A DNA stretch of 64,000 nt, from positions 274,002 through 338,001 of the forward strand of contig CAJQUW010008635.1 in assembly GCA_907163375.1 (NCBI GenBank). Reading direction: 5' to 3'. The position numbers and the translations under genes were made by a program. Under the pieces are notes generated by a model. The model was not told the DNA's origin and did not search any database. It saw only the letters and a list, made by a program, of their open reading frames with translations. Below are positions 11,138-22,555 of this stretch, piece after piece. Numbering within the stretch: position 1 is the first letter of the stretch; every line of letters begins with the position of its first letter. Source of the DNA: Prostheceraeus crozeri. Taxonomy: Eukaryota; Platyhelminthes; Polycladida; Euryleptidae.

Positions 11138-14073
11138 CTCTCTGGTTGATGCAATTAAGGGATAGAAGAAGTGCCCTTTATTTCACATAAGCATAAAAGC
11201 AACATTCTTCAACAACAATGAAAGCTTTTTGTAACGCAATGAGAATTTTCCACTGAAGAGAAATGTAAATTATTCGTTTAATTAATGAGGGACTTTAATG
11301 GATTACTCTGCTCCATTGGTGAGACAATCTGTATTGTCTGACCTATTGAGAAAAGTACTAGCAATCATTTTTTATGAGGGCCAATCATGTTTCATGTTTG
11401 TAGTGAATTGTGTTGCATAACTTCGGACATTGATTTCATTTTATATTGTCATTATTTTCTCACATCAGAGAAATAATGTTCCTATCAGACAAGTATGTGG
11501 GTGCCTTCACCATTTCAGAATCAATGGTGGTGTTAAGTTTAAGACCTAGCGCCATCATAACGTTAAAATCAGTATTCAGTACGTCATGAATATGTATCAT
11601 GTGCATAAAGGTCTTAATACGTATTGTATTGAAGGACCTATAGTTCAGTCCAGATCAAGCTAACTCTACGGCTCATGTAAACGGATTCCGCGATTCTTAT
11701 TGGCAAACTCAGAATTTTTACACTGCTAAAATCTTTATCACCCGATGCATTGATTTTGTAATTTTCAATTGAAAATCCTCTTTAATCCTAACTTAGGCAT
11801 GATGTTAAAAAAACACCGATGCATATAAGACCACGTATAAATATTGGAATCAGTATTTTATCCAGGAATCCATAGCAATTTAGCAAGTGATAGCATCAGG
11901 CATTGGTATTCATTGACCAAGATAAAGATCACTGGCATATATTCTTCGACTTCATGAGGCACATACCCTCAAAATTTCGTGACCTACATTTCAAAAGAAA
12001 AAAATCCAACAGTAGTGGGACAGCTCTATTGATTGAAGCCTGCACTTGATAGTTTGATATTCATGCAGAATTTTGCATCTTTTGTCTATTTATGTGGCCT
12101 GAAGACAGAGTAATTTATCCGATCTGAAGAATTGCTAATGCTTTGATGGATAATCACGATAAAAGCATGACTTATTAATTCACACCATATGGCATTTGTG
12201 GTCATTTCATGAGATGAAAGGGCAATGCATTTAGGAATGTTCTCTGATGTTTCATAGAAACCTTTGTTAGTTGCATCGACTTGTTGAGTCGTGTTGCCAA
12301 ATCGATTCAGTTCAGAGTCAAATATACTTCGAGCGCTGATGCGGTGATAAAATTGATCGGTAGAATGTGATCGAATCGAAATTCGATCTTAAAACATCGT
12401 GTTCAAAGTTTGATGCTTTGTGATCGATGTTTTCGACTCACGATGCACCGGTATGCGAACACGCGAGACTCAGAAATCATCCTTTTATGTGAAATGAGCA
12501 TTTTTAACGAATTAGTCAAACAGTGACAGATTCACTGTAGAATTTTGTAGTCGATTATCGCTCACTCCCTGCTTGAGTGAACCCGGATAATAAATTCTTA
12601 AACCGACGAGGGCTTATTAAGTTAGACAGCATTGAAAATAAAGATTAATAATTATTATTGGTTTTAATTATTAATGGTTTTTATTTTCAATTTTGTCCAC
12701 GGGTATTGTTGACTCTGAAATAATCAAGTAGACAACATGATGTGCTGTATATGAAGTCTTTCTGTGGATGAAGTAATATAATTTTAAAGATGCAAGTATA
12801 CATTGTAATTCATTGCTGCATATTACAGAAGAAGTGTAATCCACGCAGAGAAAATTCTGGATGCGTATCAGACATTTTTTTAACTGCTTTTTTTCTCATA
12901 ACATATTTTGCATCATGAATTTCTAAAAAATCTAGCTTATCTTGTCAGACAGATGCAACATCACGCAACATCACGCAGCTGAAGTTGGAGTAATCATTTT
13001 ATTTTTAAACTCCTTGAACCAATCGTTATTTCCAACCACACGAAGCGGGATTTCTTCTTTCCTGTCTTGGCAAAATTGCTGTTTCTATGGAGTTGAGATG
13101 ACGCTCTTGATAGAATATCAACACATTATGTGAAATATATTCATAGAAAGCAGAATTTAAAGAGTGAGAATATTCAGAATCACGCATGATGGGAAATGTC
13201 CACCGCGCGAAAGCATAATTTCTGCAATCAATAATTGTACTGGGAGAATTTGCTATAGCGCTCTTATTTCGTCGTTGCCATGATGCCACAGATATTTCCC
13301 GCAATTGCTGTTTTCTGTTTCAAAATAACCTATCAAGCGCTTTGGGGACATTTTCAGAGTGAAACTATTGGTTTGGGGTTTTCCTCACGAAACAAAAACA
13401 ATAATTTTTACAAGAAGCGCTTCTCGACGTTCAAAATTGAGGAAATGCTAGGAATTCAAATGTTAGAAGATGAAGAATGCCAGATGTAATGACACTAACA
13501 TTAGGCCTACATGCACATGTAATGATAATTATCAGAGTACGACCGATCTTTGCCAACAAGACTGACCGCGAAACTTATCCACAAATGAAAATTAAGCACT
13601 ACGTTCTCTTACTTTTCTTCTGTGATCTATAATGATAGGATCAGGTAAATGGAAGCTATTCTAATGGGCCTTTAGCTTGTATCACTTTATTGATAACTCA
13701 ATACAAGCCAAGAGGTGATTAATGTATGATTGTGAGTGTTATTGAGTCTTAAGTACAAATATACGTTAATTATTAGTTTTGCAACAGCTGAAGCAGACAT
13801 TGACCGTCAGATTTGGAGAAGATCCATAAGGAGAAGCAGACGGACTCAAAAAGCGGAAGCAAAAGTAGAAAGTAAAATAAGCTAATGATTAGGGTAAACT
13901 CGGTTAATTCGGAGGTATTTTTGCTAAAAAGCAATTTTTCTCAGCTGAACTATATCTAATCTCGCTAAATTTACGTCTAGGGGTATATGAGGGAACCTTG
14001 AATGACTCCAGCACACCAAATTTCTTTTTACAATTATCATTTTCTAGAGTCAGTAAGTAGACGAAATGATTAA

Positions 14074-14138
14074 CAACTCGGCTAATGTGGCGGTATACTC
14101 GGGTAATTCGGAGGTATACTCGGCTAATTCGGTGGTAA
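14074..14138. repeat. Subterminal repeats of the pogo element
   Basis: Three near-copies of a unit like tactcggctaattcggaggta lie in a row (about 14074, 14097 and 14118). The same unit forms the terminal repeat at 13897-13917, and two inverted copies stand at 15991-16030. Iterated terminal-repeat motifs inside an element end are typical transposase-binding sites; that role is inferred. Confidence 0.7.
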
Positions 14139-14245
14139 TATCTAATAGTGTATCTAATGATGTATAAACATTTAGCTAGGTGTTTTTGCCTAGGTTGCCT
14201 GTTAGTTCTCACTTCTAATGTATTGTTCTAAATGTTGGTGCTGGA

Positions 14246-14295
14246 ATAATAACAATAATAATGCTCAAAAATAATAACAATAATAATAAAAATTG
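14246..14295. repeat. AAT-rich microsatellite
   Basis: Imperfect runs of aataataac and aataata lie inside the pogo element, just beyond the end of its transposase frame. Confidence 0.7.
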
Positions 14296-14379
14296 AATAG
14301 CTTGATCAGCTCAATTCTTGAGACAAAAACACAGAAATCCAAGGAAAAATATATTGACGATCGACAGAACTACTGTACA

Positions 14380-15204
14380 TTATCGTCGACAAGCACTGCA
14401 AACAACAGTATTCAAATGCGTAATCAAATACTTCTCAGCAAAACACTGTTCATGTCCCCATACAGGGCATAGGTGACACTTCACCCACTCACGATCAGTT
14501 GAAAGAGAATAATTCACGTTACAAATCGGACAAAGGTTCTGGTCAACATCTGATGACAATTTGCACTCGGTCAACACTCGCGCTCTCTGTACTCTACGTT
14601 TTTTCTTCTCATCACGCGCAGCAACTGTGGGGAGATTGGGCAGGTTAGTAGAAGGGGCGGTGTTTTCGTCAGATGGAGAAACATCGGTCCCATCTTTCTC
14701 ACTAAGCAAAGACAATTCCAGCTTCTCATCATCAATGGCTGTTCTATCTACTGGAAATAAACCAGTGGCCCGAAACCCCGAGAGAATGTTAGAAAGGCTG
14801 AATGATGCCATGTAGGCCTTGGTGACCAATCTGGCAAAATCCAAGCGCGACACAGAAATGCCTATGTTTTCTCTCAAATGATCACTAACAACAGATCGCC
14901 AATGCGATTTCAATGACTTAAAAATGGAAACATCTAAGGGTTGCAGGATGTGAGTGGTATGAGCAGGAAATGTCATGAGCTCAATTCCATTATCCTGAGC
15001 CAATTTGATGGCTTCGGGGGTGACATGGCTTGAGTGGGAATCCATCACCACAAGCACTGGACGCTCAGCTGGCAAATGTTCCACAAATCTCCTGAAGAAC
15101 ACTAGGTAGGAGTCGGCAGTGATCCACCCCTTCTCCGTCAACTCGGCCATCCAGCCTGGAGGAAGCTCTTTCTCGACGTCGTGAAGGAGCGTTCGCCGAA
15201 TCCC
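14380..15204 (-). pseudogene. Pogo/Tigger transposase, C-terminal DDE_1 half with PHD-like finger
   Basis: From the ATG at 15150 the frame gives 256 residues; it is open back to a likely acceptor (TTTCTATTTCTAG, exon from 15204). Seen: the motif VVMDSHSSH (second catalytic D at residue 37) and HTTHILQPLDVSIFKSLKSHW (third D at residue 73). The spacing is 35 residues, as expected for the DDD triad of DDE_1 (pogo/Tigger/jerky) transposases. The last 50 residues form a CPxC...CxxC...HxxC...CxxC array (CPICN, CHLC, GHEQC, CSAC), a PHD-like zinc finger fused to some invertebrate pogo transposases. The first catalytic D and the CENP-B domain are not found in the window. Probably non-functional because of an internal deletion; the domain call is secure. 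Confidence 0.9.
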
Positions 15205-15441
15205 CTAGAAATAGAAAAAAAAATTTTAGACCTAGGCCTCAATTGTTGGGCGATTGAGAAGATCTAGCCTATAGCTCGGTCTTAAATAGGCCTATACCTC
15301 GTGCTTGTCAATTAGTATGCATGTAGGCCTATAAGAATTGTGAGCTTATCATAGTTTGATGAAGATAAGCCTATTAGGCTATAAAATTCTATTCTGTCGA
15401 ACCTTGACAATACATGTAAGAATATTAGAATTGTAACTTAC

Positions 15442-15619
15442 TTTGAACAGCAGCATTTCGAGGTCGTCCTGGCCCACTTAAATTGTTCTCGGAATTGCAA
15501 TGCCTTCGTATAGTTGTTTCGGGGATGTTAAATTGTCTCGATGCCTTGTAAATGGAAATATTGTTCGATAAAACAGCGTTCTTTGCTGCAGCAACTCGTG
15601 CTTGGCGATCCATGATCAC
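15442..15619 (-). pseudogene. Pogo transposase N-terminal exon, psq-type helix-turn-helix
   Basis: From the ATG at 15619 the frame encodes about 59 residues with a Pipsqueak-type helix-turn-helix: AAKNAVLSNNISIYKASRQF, then IPETTIRRHC and GPGRPRN. This is the usual start of pogo-family transposases. It ends at CAAA followed by GTAAGT (15441 downwards), a strong minus-strand donor. Splicing straight to the acceptor at 15205-15206 would not keep the frame of the DDE exon and would skip the CENP-B domain, so sequence between the two exons was probably deleted. The 237-nt gap holds only intron-like DNA, including two TAGGCCTA palindromes. Confidence 0.8.
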
Positions 15620-16036
15620 AGAAATTCTGACGAAAAAACTAATTTTTGACTGAATTAGCTAAGCGCATAGCAAGTGCACTATGATCTGTTTTGATTCGCC
15701 AAAACTTTTAAACTTGCAACAAGTGTTCATTCTACAGCCAAACTGTCTATCGGCAGATAAATTACATATGCTGCAGAAATATCGACTTTCCCACGATGTG
15801 TATGCAAAAACAGCGAATTTTTATCGCATTTCTATTGCTACCTACAATAAATGAAGTTTTGAATTCTTCAGCGACGACGTTTTGAATTCATTCTTACTTC
15901 ATGACTGACGCGCATACCGACATAGATATCCATGCCAAAAACAGCGACAGTCAGATTTCATTAAGTCTGAAAATTATTTGATCAAAGAAAATACCTCCGA
16001 ATTACCCGTGCCTCCGAATTAGCCGAGTTTACCCTA

Positions 16037-17513
16037 AAGTCTTTAATAACATCTTCCCAGTCTTCATAAGCGTCTTCTTGGTGTTAAGATGAATGTGAAG
16101 TCACTAAGTGTGCACATATGCCATAATGCTCGGTAGCGCAACGATTGCCGCAAGTTGCACTTGCATTCCAAAGATTTCCTTAAAATGTGCTTGAATCCTC
16201 CATCTACGGGTCGCTAATAGGCGAATGCAAAAGTTCTTTTCAGGAAATTGAGTACAACTATCAGCAAATACCAACGTGCAACTTAGTTGGCAAAGAACAT
16301 GTTATCGACATTACAGGCGCTATATTTTTCACCTATTAAAACAGCTTTTGAGGTTTGCTAATGCATTGAATAGGCGTTCAATTGCAAGGAAACGACTGGA
16401 AATTCAGGAAGAAAAATGCAATTAAAGCGACACACTGCTTTCTTTGCTTTAAAGCATTTCAAAAGTAGGCTTACATAGATTTTAAACCATGTTCAAAACT
16501 TAAGGTAGTTTGGGACGGGACAGAATCAGCAGACCGATTTCGACAACGACCGTCTAAAACCTTGAAATTTGAATAGGACCTACCGGTCGGCCGATTGCAT
16601 CACCGCTACCCGTCCAATCGGCGGTTATAAAATCTCCCACAATCGCCCAGGCGGATTAAAGGTATTATTCTAAATGCATTTTTAAATGAAAAGGTGCTGC
16701 CCGTCATCATTTTTTAGTCAATCCGTGATGTAAGTCCGAATCAGTTTTGACTTCAGTCTTTTAAAGGCAAAGTGGCTGTGTTCTACCTTGTCTTGTGTCT
16801 ATGATTTTCCTGTATTTTGCTTCATAGAATGACAGCCTAGGCACATAATTTCGCCGAATGAATGCACACGAGTTGGCAGCAGCTGTTTACACCTTTATGA
16901 CAACCTGAGTAGGAGTCCATGGAAGAGAATCTAAATGAAGTCAAAAAAATGAAATAGATGGCATGGGCCCTATGACTGAAAATCAGTAGTCATGTCTTAA
17001 AACTCATATGAGCTGATGAGGTAACTGCAGTTAAATGTAAAATGTTTGTGCATGTGCTCATTGTCAGTGTAATGAGCACTGCATCCGCGTAAAATGATCC
17101 CACAAGGCTTTTTAATAGCTTAGCAACTTCAGAGGGCATTAGCTTAATCCTTTCATGTATAAGTTATTTTGAAAATTAATTTCCTTCAAATGCAATTTAC
17201 GGGCGTTCTAGGGATCGTACGAAGTCGGGAGATGTGCCATTAGAATCGCATTGATCTCCTCTTTCTTTTGGTTACAATGTTGGCTGCGCAATGTTGTCCA
17301 AAAAAAATGCGGGTCGAAATGGCCGCAAAAGGGCGCAATATGCATGAAAGGATTGATGTGCTCATGTCATAACTGACTTTTAACTCGCTAATTATCTCGA
17401 GAAATATTTTCTTTGCAAAGTCACATTTTAGTCTTCAAACCTTCAATTTTATGTGAACTGAAATCCGAGAATATTTTAAACAAATTTTCACCATACTTTT
17501 TATTTTCTTTCAG
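16037..17513 (+). other. Probable intron, right part, ending in a splice acceptor
   Basis: No coding sequence recognised. It ends in a pyrimidine tract, ttttattttctttcag, with the AG at 17512-17513: a consensus acceptor 11 nt before the start codon of the bZIP gene. Confidence 0.5.
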
Positions 17514-17524
17514 ACGACGTCGAG

Positions 17525-18787
17525 ATGGCGAATTTCGAATTTGACCAAAGCGACCAGCAGTTCATCGTCCAAACATTGAACAATTCGAACGGAGAAGCTC
17601 GTTTACCTACTGCAACAAGCCAATCCCTCCCATCTGTGACGCAAGCAGTCGGACCTCTTCCCTCAGTTGGAGTAGCCCTAAATCAAGTTGCTCAGGCTGC
17701 GTTGAATTCCGTCTCCCAGGCTGGAATTAACCACCAGGACGCTCTCTCCGCGGAGACGACTGTTGCACAACAATTGTCTAACATATCTGAGTGTGATTCT
17801 TCTTTAAATCGAGGCAGATCGACATCTCCGAAATTCATCCAACTCACAAACATGGCTACGATTACTAACTCCGGTCAACCTAATTTAAGTATTAAACAAG
17901 AGTCTACCTCTCCACCTGTTAATCAGCAATTGAATCAAGTTCCCCTACAACAATATGCTTTTGTTCCTTCCCATAATCATTTCGTATCCCAGCAGTTATC
18001 TCCTACTAATGTGTCAACGTCTGTCTCTCCTCTGACGACCAACACCAATCAAATTTTGCCTCAACAACAAATAATCCACAACTTGGCCGCCCAAATATGT
18101 CCTCAAGTACCTCAGCAACATCAACAGACGCAGCAGCAACATCTGGTGCAGCAGCAGCATCAACAGGTACCTCAGCAACTTCTACATCAAATGCAGCAAT
18201 CCCAACCTATTCTCCAACAAATACAAGCTCAACAACTGACACCGCAACATCAGCAACTTCAGCAACAGCAGTCTCAACAATTACAACAACAACAATTCCA
18301 GCAACAATTCCAAGGACAGATGCAGGAATATAATCAGCATCAACTGGTTCAAATCATGAACAATAACAACACTGCACTTCAAAGGCAAAATTCTTTGGGG
18401 CAAACGCTACAAGATCCAATGTCGCAAAATTTTTTGCAACAAACCTTAAATATGGGCGACAACCATAAAACCAGTAAATCTCGCAAGCGTTCGCATAATG
18501 ATACGGACGATGGAGATACCAGTGATACGATGGATGATAGTCATTCTGCGATGCCTATTAAGAAGAGGCCCCATCAAGTTCCCGAAGATCTTAAAGACGA
18601 TGCCTACTGGGAGAAACGGAAAAAGAACAACGACTCAGCCAGGAGATCCCGAGAAGCACGGCGTGTTAAAGAAGAGCAGGTGGCTATGCGGGTCGTCTAC
18701 TTAGAGAATGAGAATCTTCAACTAAGAACTGAAGTAACTATTCTCAAGACCGAAATTGAGAAACTCAGAGGAATGCTCTATGAATGA
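17525..18787 (+). CDS. Glutamine-rich bZIP transcription factor, PAR/NFIL3 class
   Basis: The frame encodes 420 residues and stops at TGA 18785-18787. Residues 354-420 form a bZIP domain: a DDAYWEKRKKNN entry, the basic signature NNDSARRSREARR, then a leucine-zipper-like heptad helix to the end. The YWEKR-KNN-ARRSR-ARR-KEEQ layout is that of the PAR (HLF/TEF/DBP), NFIL3 and CES-2 group, which bind DNA as dimers in the nucleus; many members act in circadian, developmental or cell-death control. Residues 165-310 are very glutamine-rich, a likely activation or low-complexity region. A basic/acidic patch (KSRKRSHNDTDDGDTSD) precedes the bZIP, but I see no clear PAR domain, so the exact subfamily is open. 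The ATG has purine -3 and G +4, and an acceptor lies 11 nt upstream. The frame stays open back to that acceptor, so a coding upstream exon is not excluded. The domain and exon are secure. Confidence 0.92.
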   Translation: MANFEFDQSDQQFIVQTLNNSNGEARLPTATSQSLPSVTQAVGPLPSVGVALNQVAQAALNSVSQAGINHQDALSAETTVAQQLSNISECDSSLNRGRSTSPKFIQLTNMATITNSGQPNLSIKQESTSPPVNQQLNQVPLQQYAFVPSHNHFVSQQLSPTNVSTSVSPLTTNTNQILPQQQIIHNLAAQICPQVPQQHQQTQQQHLVQQQHQQVPQQLLHQMQQSQPILQQIQAQQLTPQHQQLQQQQSQQLQQQQFQQQFQGQMQEYNQHQLVQIMNNNNTALQRQNSLGQTLQDPMSQNFLQQTLNMGDNHKTSKSRKRSHNDTDDGDTSDTMDDSHSAMPIKKRPHQVPEDLKDDAYWEKRKKNNDSARRSREARRVKEEQVAMRVVYLENENLQLRTEVTILKTEIEKLRGMLYE

Positions 18788-20158
18788 ATTTGACATGAGA
18801 TTGCTACACAGTGATTTTATCCACGTAAGTGTGGCCGTTTGTAAAGCGTATCGAATTTGAAACCGTTGAATTCCAAAATCCTCTTGATGAGAGAACCATG
18901 ATGCTGTAAAAAGTCTTACTGCTTGTATTATATATAAGTTTTGTAATATAGTTTTTTATTGATGACACTTTGAAACATTCACATCCCAGTACAAAATCCA
19001 AACAGTCTGAATGCGTGGATTATCTGATATTCTTGTTTGCATTGTTGTGTCCATTGATGAATCGGTTATTCAAAATGTAAATTGCTTTTGCTTTCAATGA
19101 TATAACAAGAATTGTACAGATACACTATCATTCGAATGTCGTTAGTCTTTTAATGTACTATTTAATTCTTATCTTCCGATTATAAGTATTGGAGTTATGA
19201 CTTTGTTTTACGAGAACATACAACAGCATTTGAATTCGTTACCATATGTACTGTCATTTTACATTCCCAATTGAAATTGTTAAAGTGATTGAATTCATTA
19301 TAACAGCAATGTTCATCATCAGAATCTTTGAAATACACAAATACATGACAGCTGCTCATTTTATCATTTAGCTTTTTCATGATACATCCCGATGAAAGTG
19401 ATTTTGCGACATAATGCGCAAGCGAAAAGATTGTGTAGATTATACTGAAGGTGGCTAATGATGCATTGATTTACATAAGATAAGTACGCTTTCTATGTGT
19501 GTAATTACAATCAGAAATAGCTATGATGTTCAGCTGTGTATAATTCTAAATAGCAGAGTCAAATATTGAGTTGCATCCTCAGTTGATGGTAATAGATCTG
19601 AATGGCTGCCATTTTATGCAACATCAAAAATCATCAGTAGGCCTAGCTGACATCTCTCAACATCGACACAACTCTATTAAAAGTTGCCGTAAATTCCGGG
19701 TAAATATGAGATTTGTACATAGCAAGTTAGTGAAATTTCTAGGAGCATTCATTAAATATCAGTTATAACGCACTTCTGGCAAATCGCCTAAGTTAATAAA
19801 TTCCCCTTTTTGCAAACACAAAAAATCAGTATTGCATTCTCAGTTGGAAATAAGTGAACAGACCTGAATAGCTGACATTTCATCCAATATAATAAATCAT
19901 CAACAGGCCAAGTACACATCTCGATTTGCAGCCACTAAATATAATTATTTCTGCATGAATGATTCCACCAATAGCAGTTCGTTGTTACCACAGGGCCACC
20001 GACAGAATACCGAAAGTCGAAGCATGCATTTATCAAGGAAGAATAAGTTTAAACATAATATTAAGCCAATGGAAATTCGTTTGATAGATAGATAGCATTT
20101 CATAGCACTTTCAGTAGATTATTGAAGCCGAAGTTCTGTCTCAATTCAGAACCTAGAC
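18788..20158 (+). other. 3' untranslated region and downstream flank of the bZIP gene
   Basis: No coding frame of interest. An AATAAA hexamer at 19795-19800 is a possible polyadenylation signal about 1 kb after the stop; another lies far downstream at 21365-21370. Which one is used cannot be told from sequence. Confidence 0.35.
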
Positions 20159-20867
20159 CAGTGGTGGGCAACCGAGTTGGGATAGCGGGCCACCAATTTT
20201 AAAAAGCAGCATTATATGCTTTATATTCTTTAGTTCTGTACTTTTAAGTGCACACATGGGCTGCTATACCGTACGTTCACAGTGGTCGTATAACACAACA
20301 ACTTTTTGCATGTAAATGCATGCAGCAGTATTGTACGCAACTAGATGCAATTTGTTTAATATTAAGGAATGATTATTTACTTTCTACAATTCATGCGAGT
20401 GCTGAGGAGCAAACAGGCGTTTAACAAAACGTGGAAGCTTTTCTTTTTGCGTAATTAAACGGTAATTTGACTTTTTTGTGAATGTGACTGACATTACCTC
20501 ATTACGTAGAGTAACATGCTCAGCAGGGCATCGAATTCTATGTGGCTTAGCATAAACTCGCGCAGGTGATGACCATTTAGCGCTTGTGCGAGAAGATATT
20601 CGTTATGAAAGGAGCATGGTTGGATGATTCAAATGTGGATTTTTTTGTGCCATCATATTACTCACTTAGTTGTGAATTAATGGTTTTGAAAATTCTAAAG
20701 AGGATCCTTCATCCTTAGATGCACCTTACGAAGGTCGAAGTCGGAGTGAATCATTTTCACATCATTGATTCAAATAATGTCAGCGGGCCACTTGAGATAT
20801 GAGAAGTAGTGGCGGGCCACCCAATATGTCCCGGTGGGCCACCAAGTGCCCCGCGGGCCCACCACTG
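20159..20867. mobile_element. Non-autonomous hAT-type transposon (709 bp)
   Basis: It starts cagtggtgggcaacc and ends with the inverse ggcccaccactg. It is flanked by 8-bp direct repeats, acctagac (20151-20158) and acctacac (20868-20875), differing at one base; 8 bp is the hAT target duplication length. Subterminal gcgggccacc motifs recur near both ends, a common hAT pattern. No transposase frame lies inside, so it would depend on a transposase made elsewhere. Confidence 0.82.
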
Positions 20868-20875
20868 ACCTACAC

Positions 20876-22001
20876 AAAAAAATTTTGACAAACACCAATA
20901 TTTTGATTGTTAATAAATGGCATTGCTTACAACTTCGGCAGTGTCTGAATCATGATCTCAACAAAAATTACAAGAAATGCACAAATATTAGAGAAATTTA
21001 TATGCGACACAAGTGCGTTTATCACAATACAATTTTTGTTAAGCTCAAGGCAATACCGAAAATTTGAGCAATACTTTTGCAAAAGATTTAGTATGTTTTT
21101 TTGTCAAAATAAAATATGTTGTTCTGTAAATATCTTATTCAGAATCTCGATTCTCTTCAGAGTGTAGATACATGCAGGTTAATAAACTGAATGCTGTTGT
21201 CCGATATGCTAAAGTTATTTTGATCTGTTAGAGCCTCTGTTTGTCTACTTTCGTGCGAAGCAATCGGAAGATGCACGTATGGCGTTGATGCATTAAAGCG
21301 GTCGTTGTTCAAGAAGAAATTGTCATTTACTCACTGATTTTATGTCATGAATCATTAGCAGTGCAATAAATATAATATAACTCTTTCTGATTTTAAGATA
21401 CTAATGTAACTTGTAGTCCTTGAGTTGACTAGTCAATTTAACATCTTGACCAACTATTTGTTTTTCACGAGCATGTTATTAATTTGTTTTTAAAGCCTTG
21501 CGAGTGCAATAGCAGTGCAAAATTATTTAAAAATACTAATATTTATTTGAAGCTTTCATTTATTTGTACGGCCTTTACAATGAATTTTCGGTATATGGAA
21601 GTGAAGTGCAATGAACTTTTTAGCAGACATGGCGAGAGAATCAAAAAGTGGAGCCTGACTCCCATGATCCGCACGCAGTTACGGATCTGATTTCGGAGCA
21701 CTCTTGTCTCCATTCTATGTCTGCGCACGCATGCTGGTGTGCGAATATATCGCTAATTTATGCTATGAATTATCATGTCCTATGCAATCAGAGAACCATT
21801 ATGAAATGAAACCATAATGTTCATCCACTTTTACAAAGTAAATCCCAACTCTGCATGCGTACTTCCTTTTGGAATCCATGCTACTCGTATAATCAATACT
21901 CATGATGTTCGTTTTCTGTATGGTTGTCAGAAAACGTCGAACTATGCATGTCTTCGTCCGCTCAGTTCATGACCATTTTCGATTACGTTTGATAGGAAAT
22001 A
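20876..22001. other. Non-coding stretch
   Basis: Short open frames only, without domains, and AT-rich. Nothing else is recognised. Confidence 0.5.
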
Positions 22002-22555
22002 TAAAGTCAACACCGAGATCCTTCGCCTGGTCTTATCAAAGTGCACCGGGTGATCAGAACTAAAGCAGATTGACGCAGATAATTCAGAAAAGCTACAAGA
22101 CCATGGCATCATGGGAGAGAGATAGCTGCCAAAAATTATTTTGTGCACAAAATACGTGTTTCTCTGATTTAATGTATGCATACACACTCTAAAACTGACA
22201 AAAGATTTCTTGATCGTGCACGAGTACAATTCTAAATTTGAATCTGACATCTGAGTCATCATGTGCAACAGGACAGTGAGCAACATGTTTCGTCACAGAA
22301 GTCAGGCGCTCTCCAGACCGACCAGCAGTTAGCTGGTAAGCTCTGTAAAGCAATGACATTGCCACACTTATTTTACACGGAAGTGGCACAGAGTTATAAA
22401 AACTAGTAGACAATAAGATAAACATTGTGTGCACAAAAGGAATTTGTTTGGCAGCTAGCCTTTTCTGAACATTGTTAATCAGTTTCAGTCCTGATCCCCG
22501 GATAAGACCAGGTAAGACTTGACAAGACCAGGCGAAAATCTCGGTGTTGACTTTA
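22002..22555. mobile_element. Inverted-repeat-bounded insertion, family unknown
   Basis: Arms 22002-22033 (taaagtcaacaccgagat...) and 22525-22555 are inverted copies of about 31 nt with one or two mismatches and a one-base length difference. A further copy of the tail motif agaccagg lies just inside the right arm (22505-22512). The interior has minus-strand open frames (the longest, 22189-22680, runs past the right end) with no recognised domain. No clear target duplication was found. It is probably a non-autonomous DNA transposon. Confidence 0.5.

Larger units (their letters stand above)
3941..13891 (+). other. Probable long intron, left part
   Basis: Ten kilobases without a credible coding frame. 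It holds several D-box-like sites just after the donor (4003-4476), an iterated GCAATTA-rich patch (7255-7375), and several fold-back sequences listed separately (8476-8545, 9589-9622, 10578-10850, 11042-11137). Short open frames in it show no domain or codon signal. Calling it an intron depends on the exon pairing proposed for the bZIP gene. Confidence 0.35.
13892..16034 (-). mobile_element. Pogo/Tigger-type DNA transposon, internally deleted
   Basis: The element starts gggtaaactcggttaattcg and ends with the inverted form ...ccgagtttaccc. It is flanked by TA on both sides (13890-13891 and 16035-16036), the target duplication used by the Tc1/mariner/pogo superfamily. The outer 20-odd bp are inverted repeats with one or two mismatches. 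Inside, on the minus strand, are two pieces of a pogo transposase: a helix-turn-helix exon (15442-15619) and the C-terminal part of the DDE domain plus a PHD-like finger (14380-15204). The CENP-B-type DNA-binding domain and the first catalytic aspartate are missing, so this copy cannot encode a full transposase. It lies in the same non-coding interval as the proposed bZIP intron. Confidence 0.88.

Noticed and set aside
13904-14212. 102-residue minus-strand frame with repeated YRHISRV-like motifs
   Set aside because: Produced by the subterminal DNA repeats of the pogo element; the repetition is at DNA level, with no protein signal.
14561-14815. 84-residue plus-strand frame
   Set aside because: Antisense shadow of the pogo transposase.
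18097-18333. Ser/Thr/Ala-rich open frame
   Set aside because: A shifted-frame shadow of the CAG/CAA glutamine tract in the bZIP gene.
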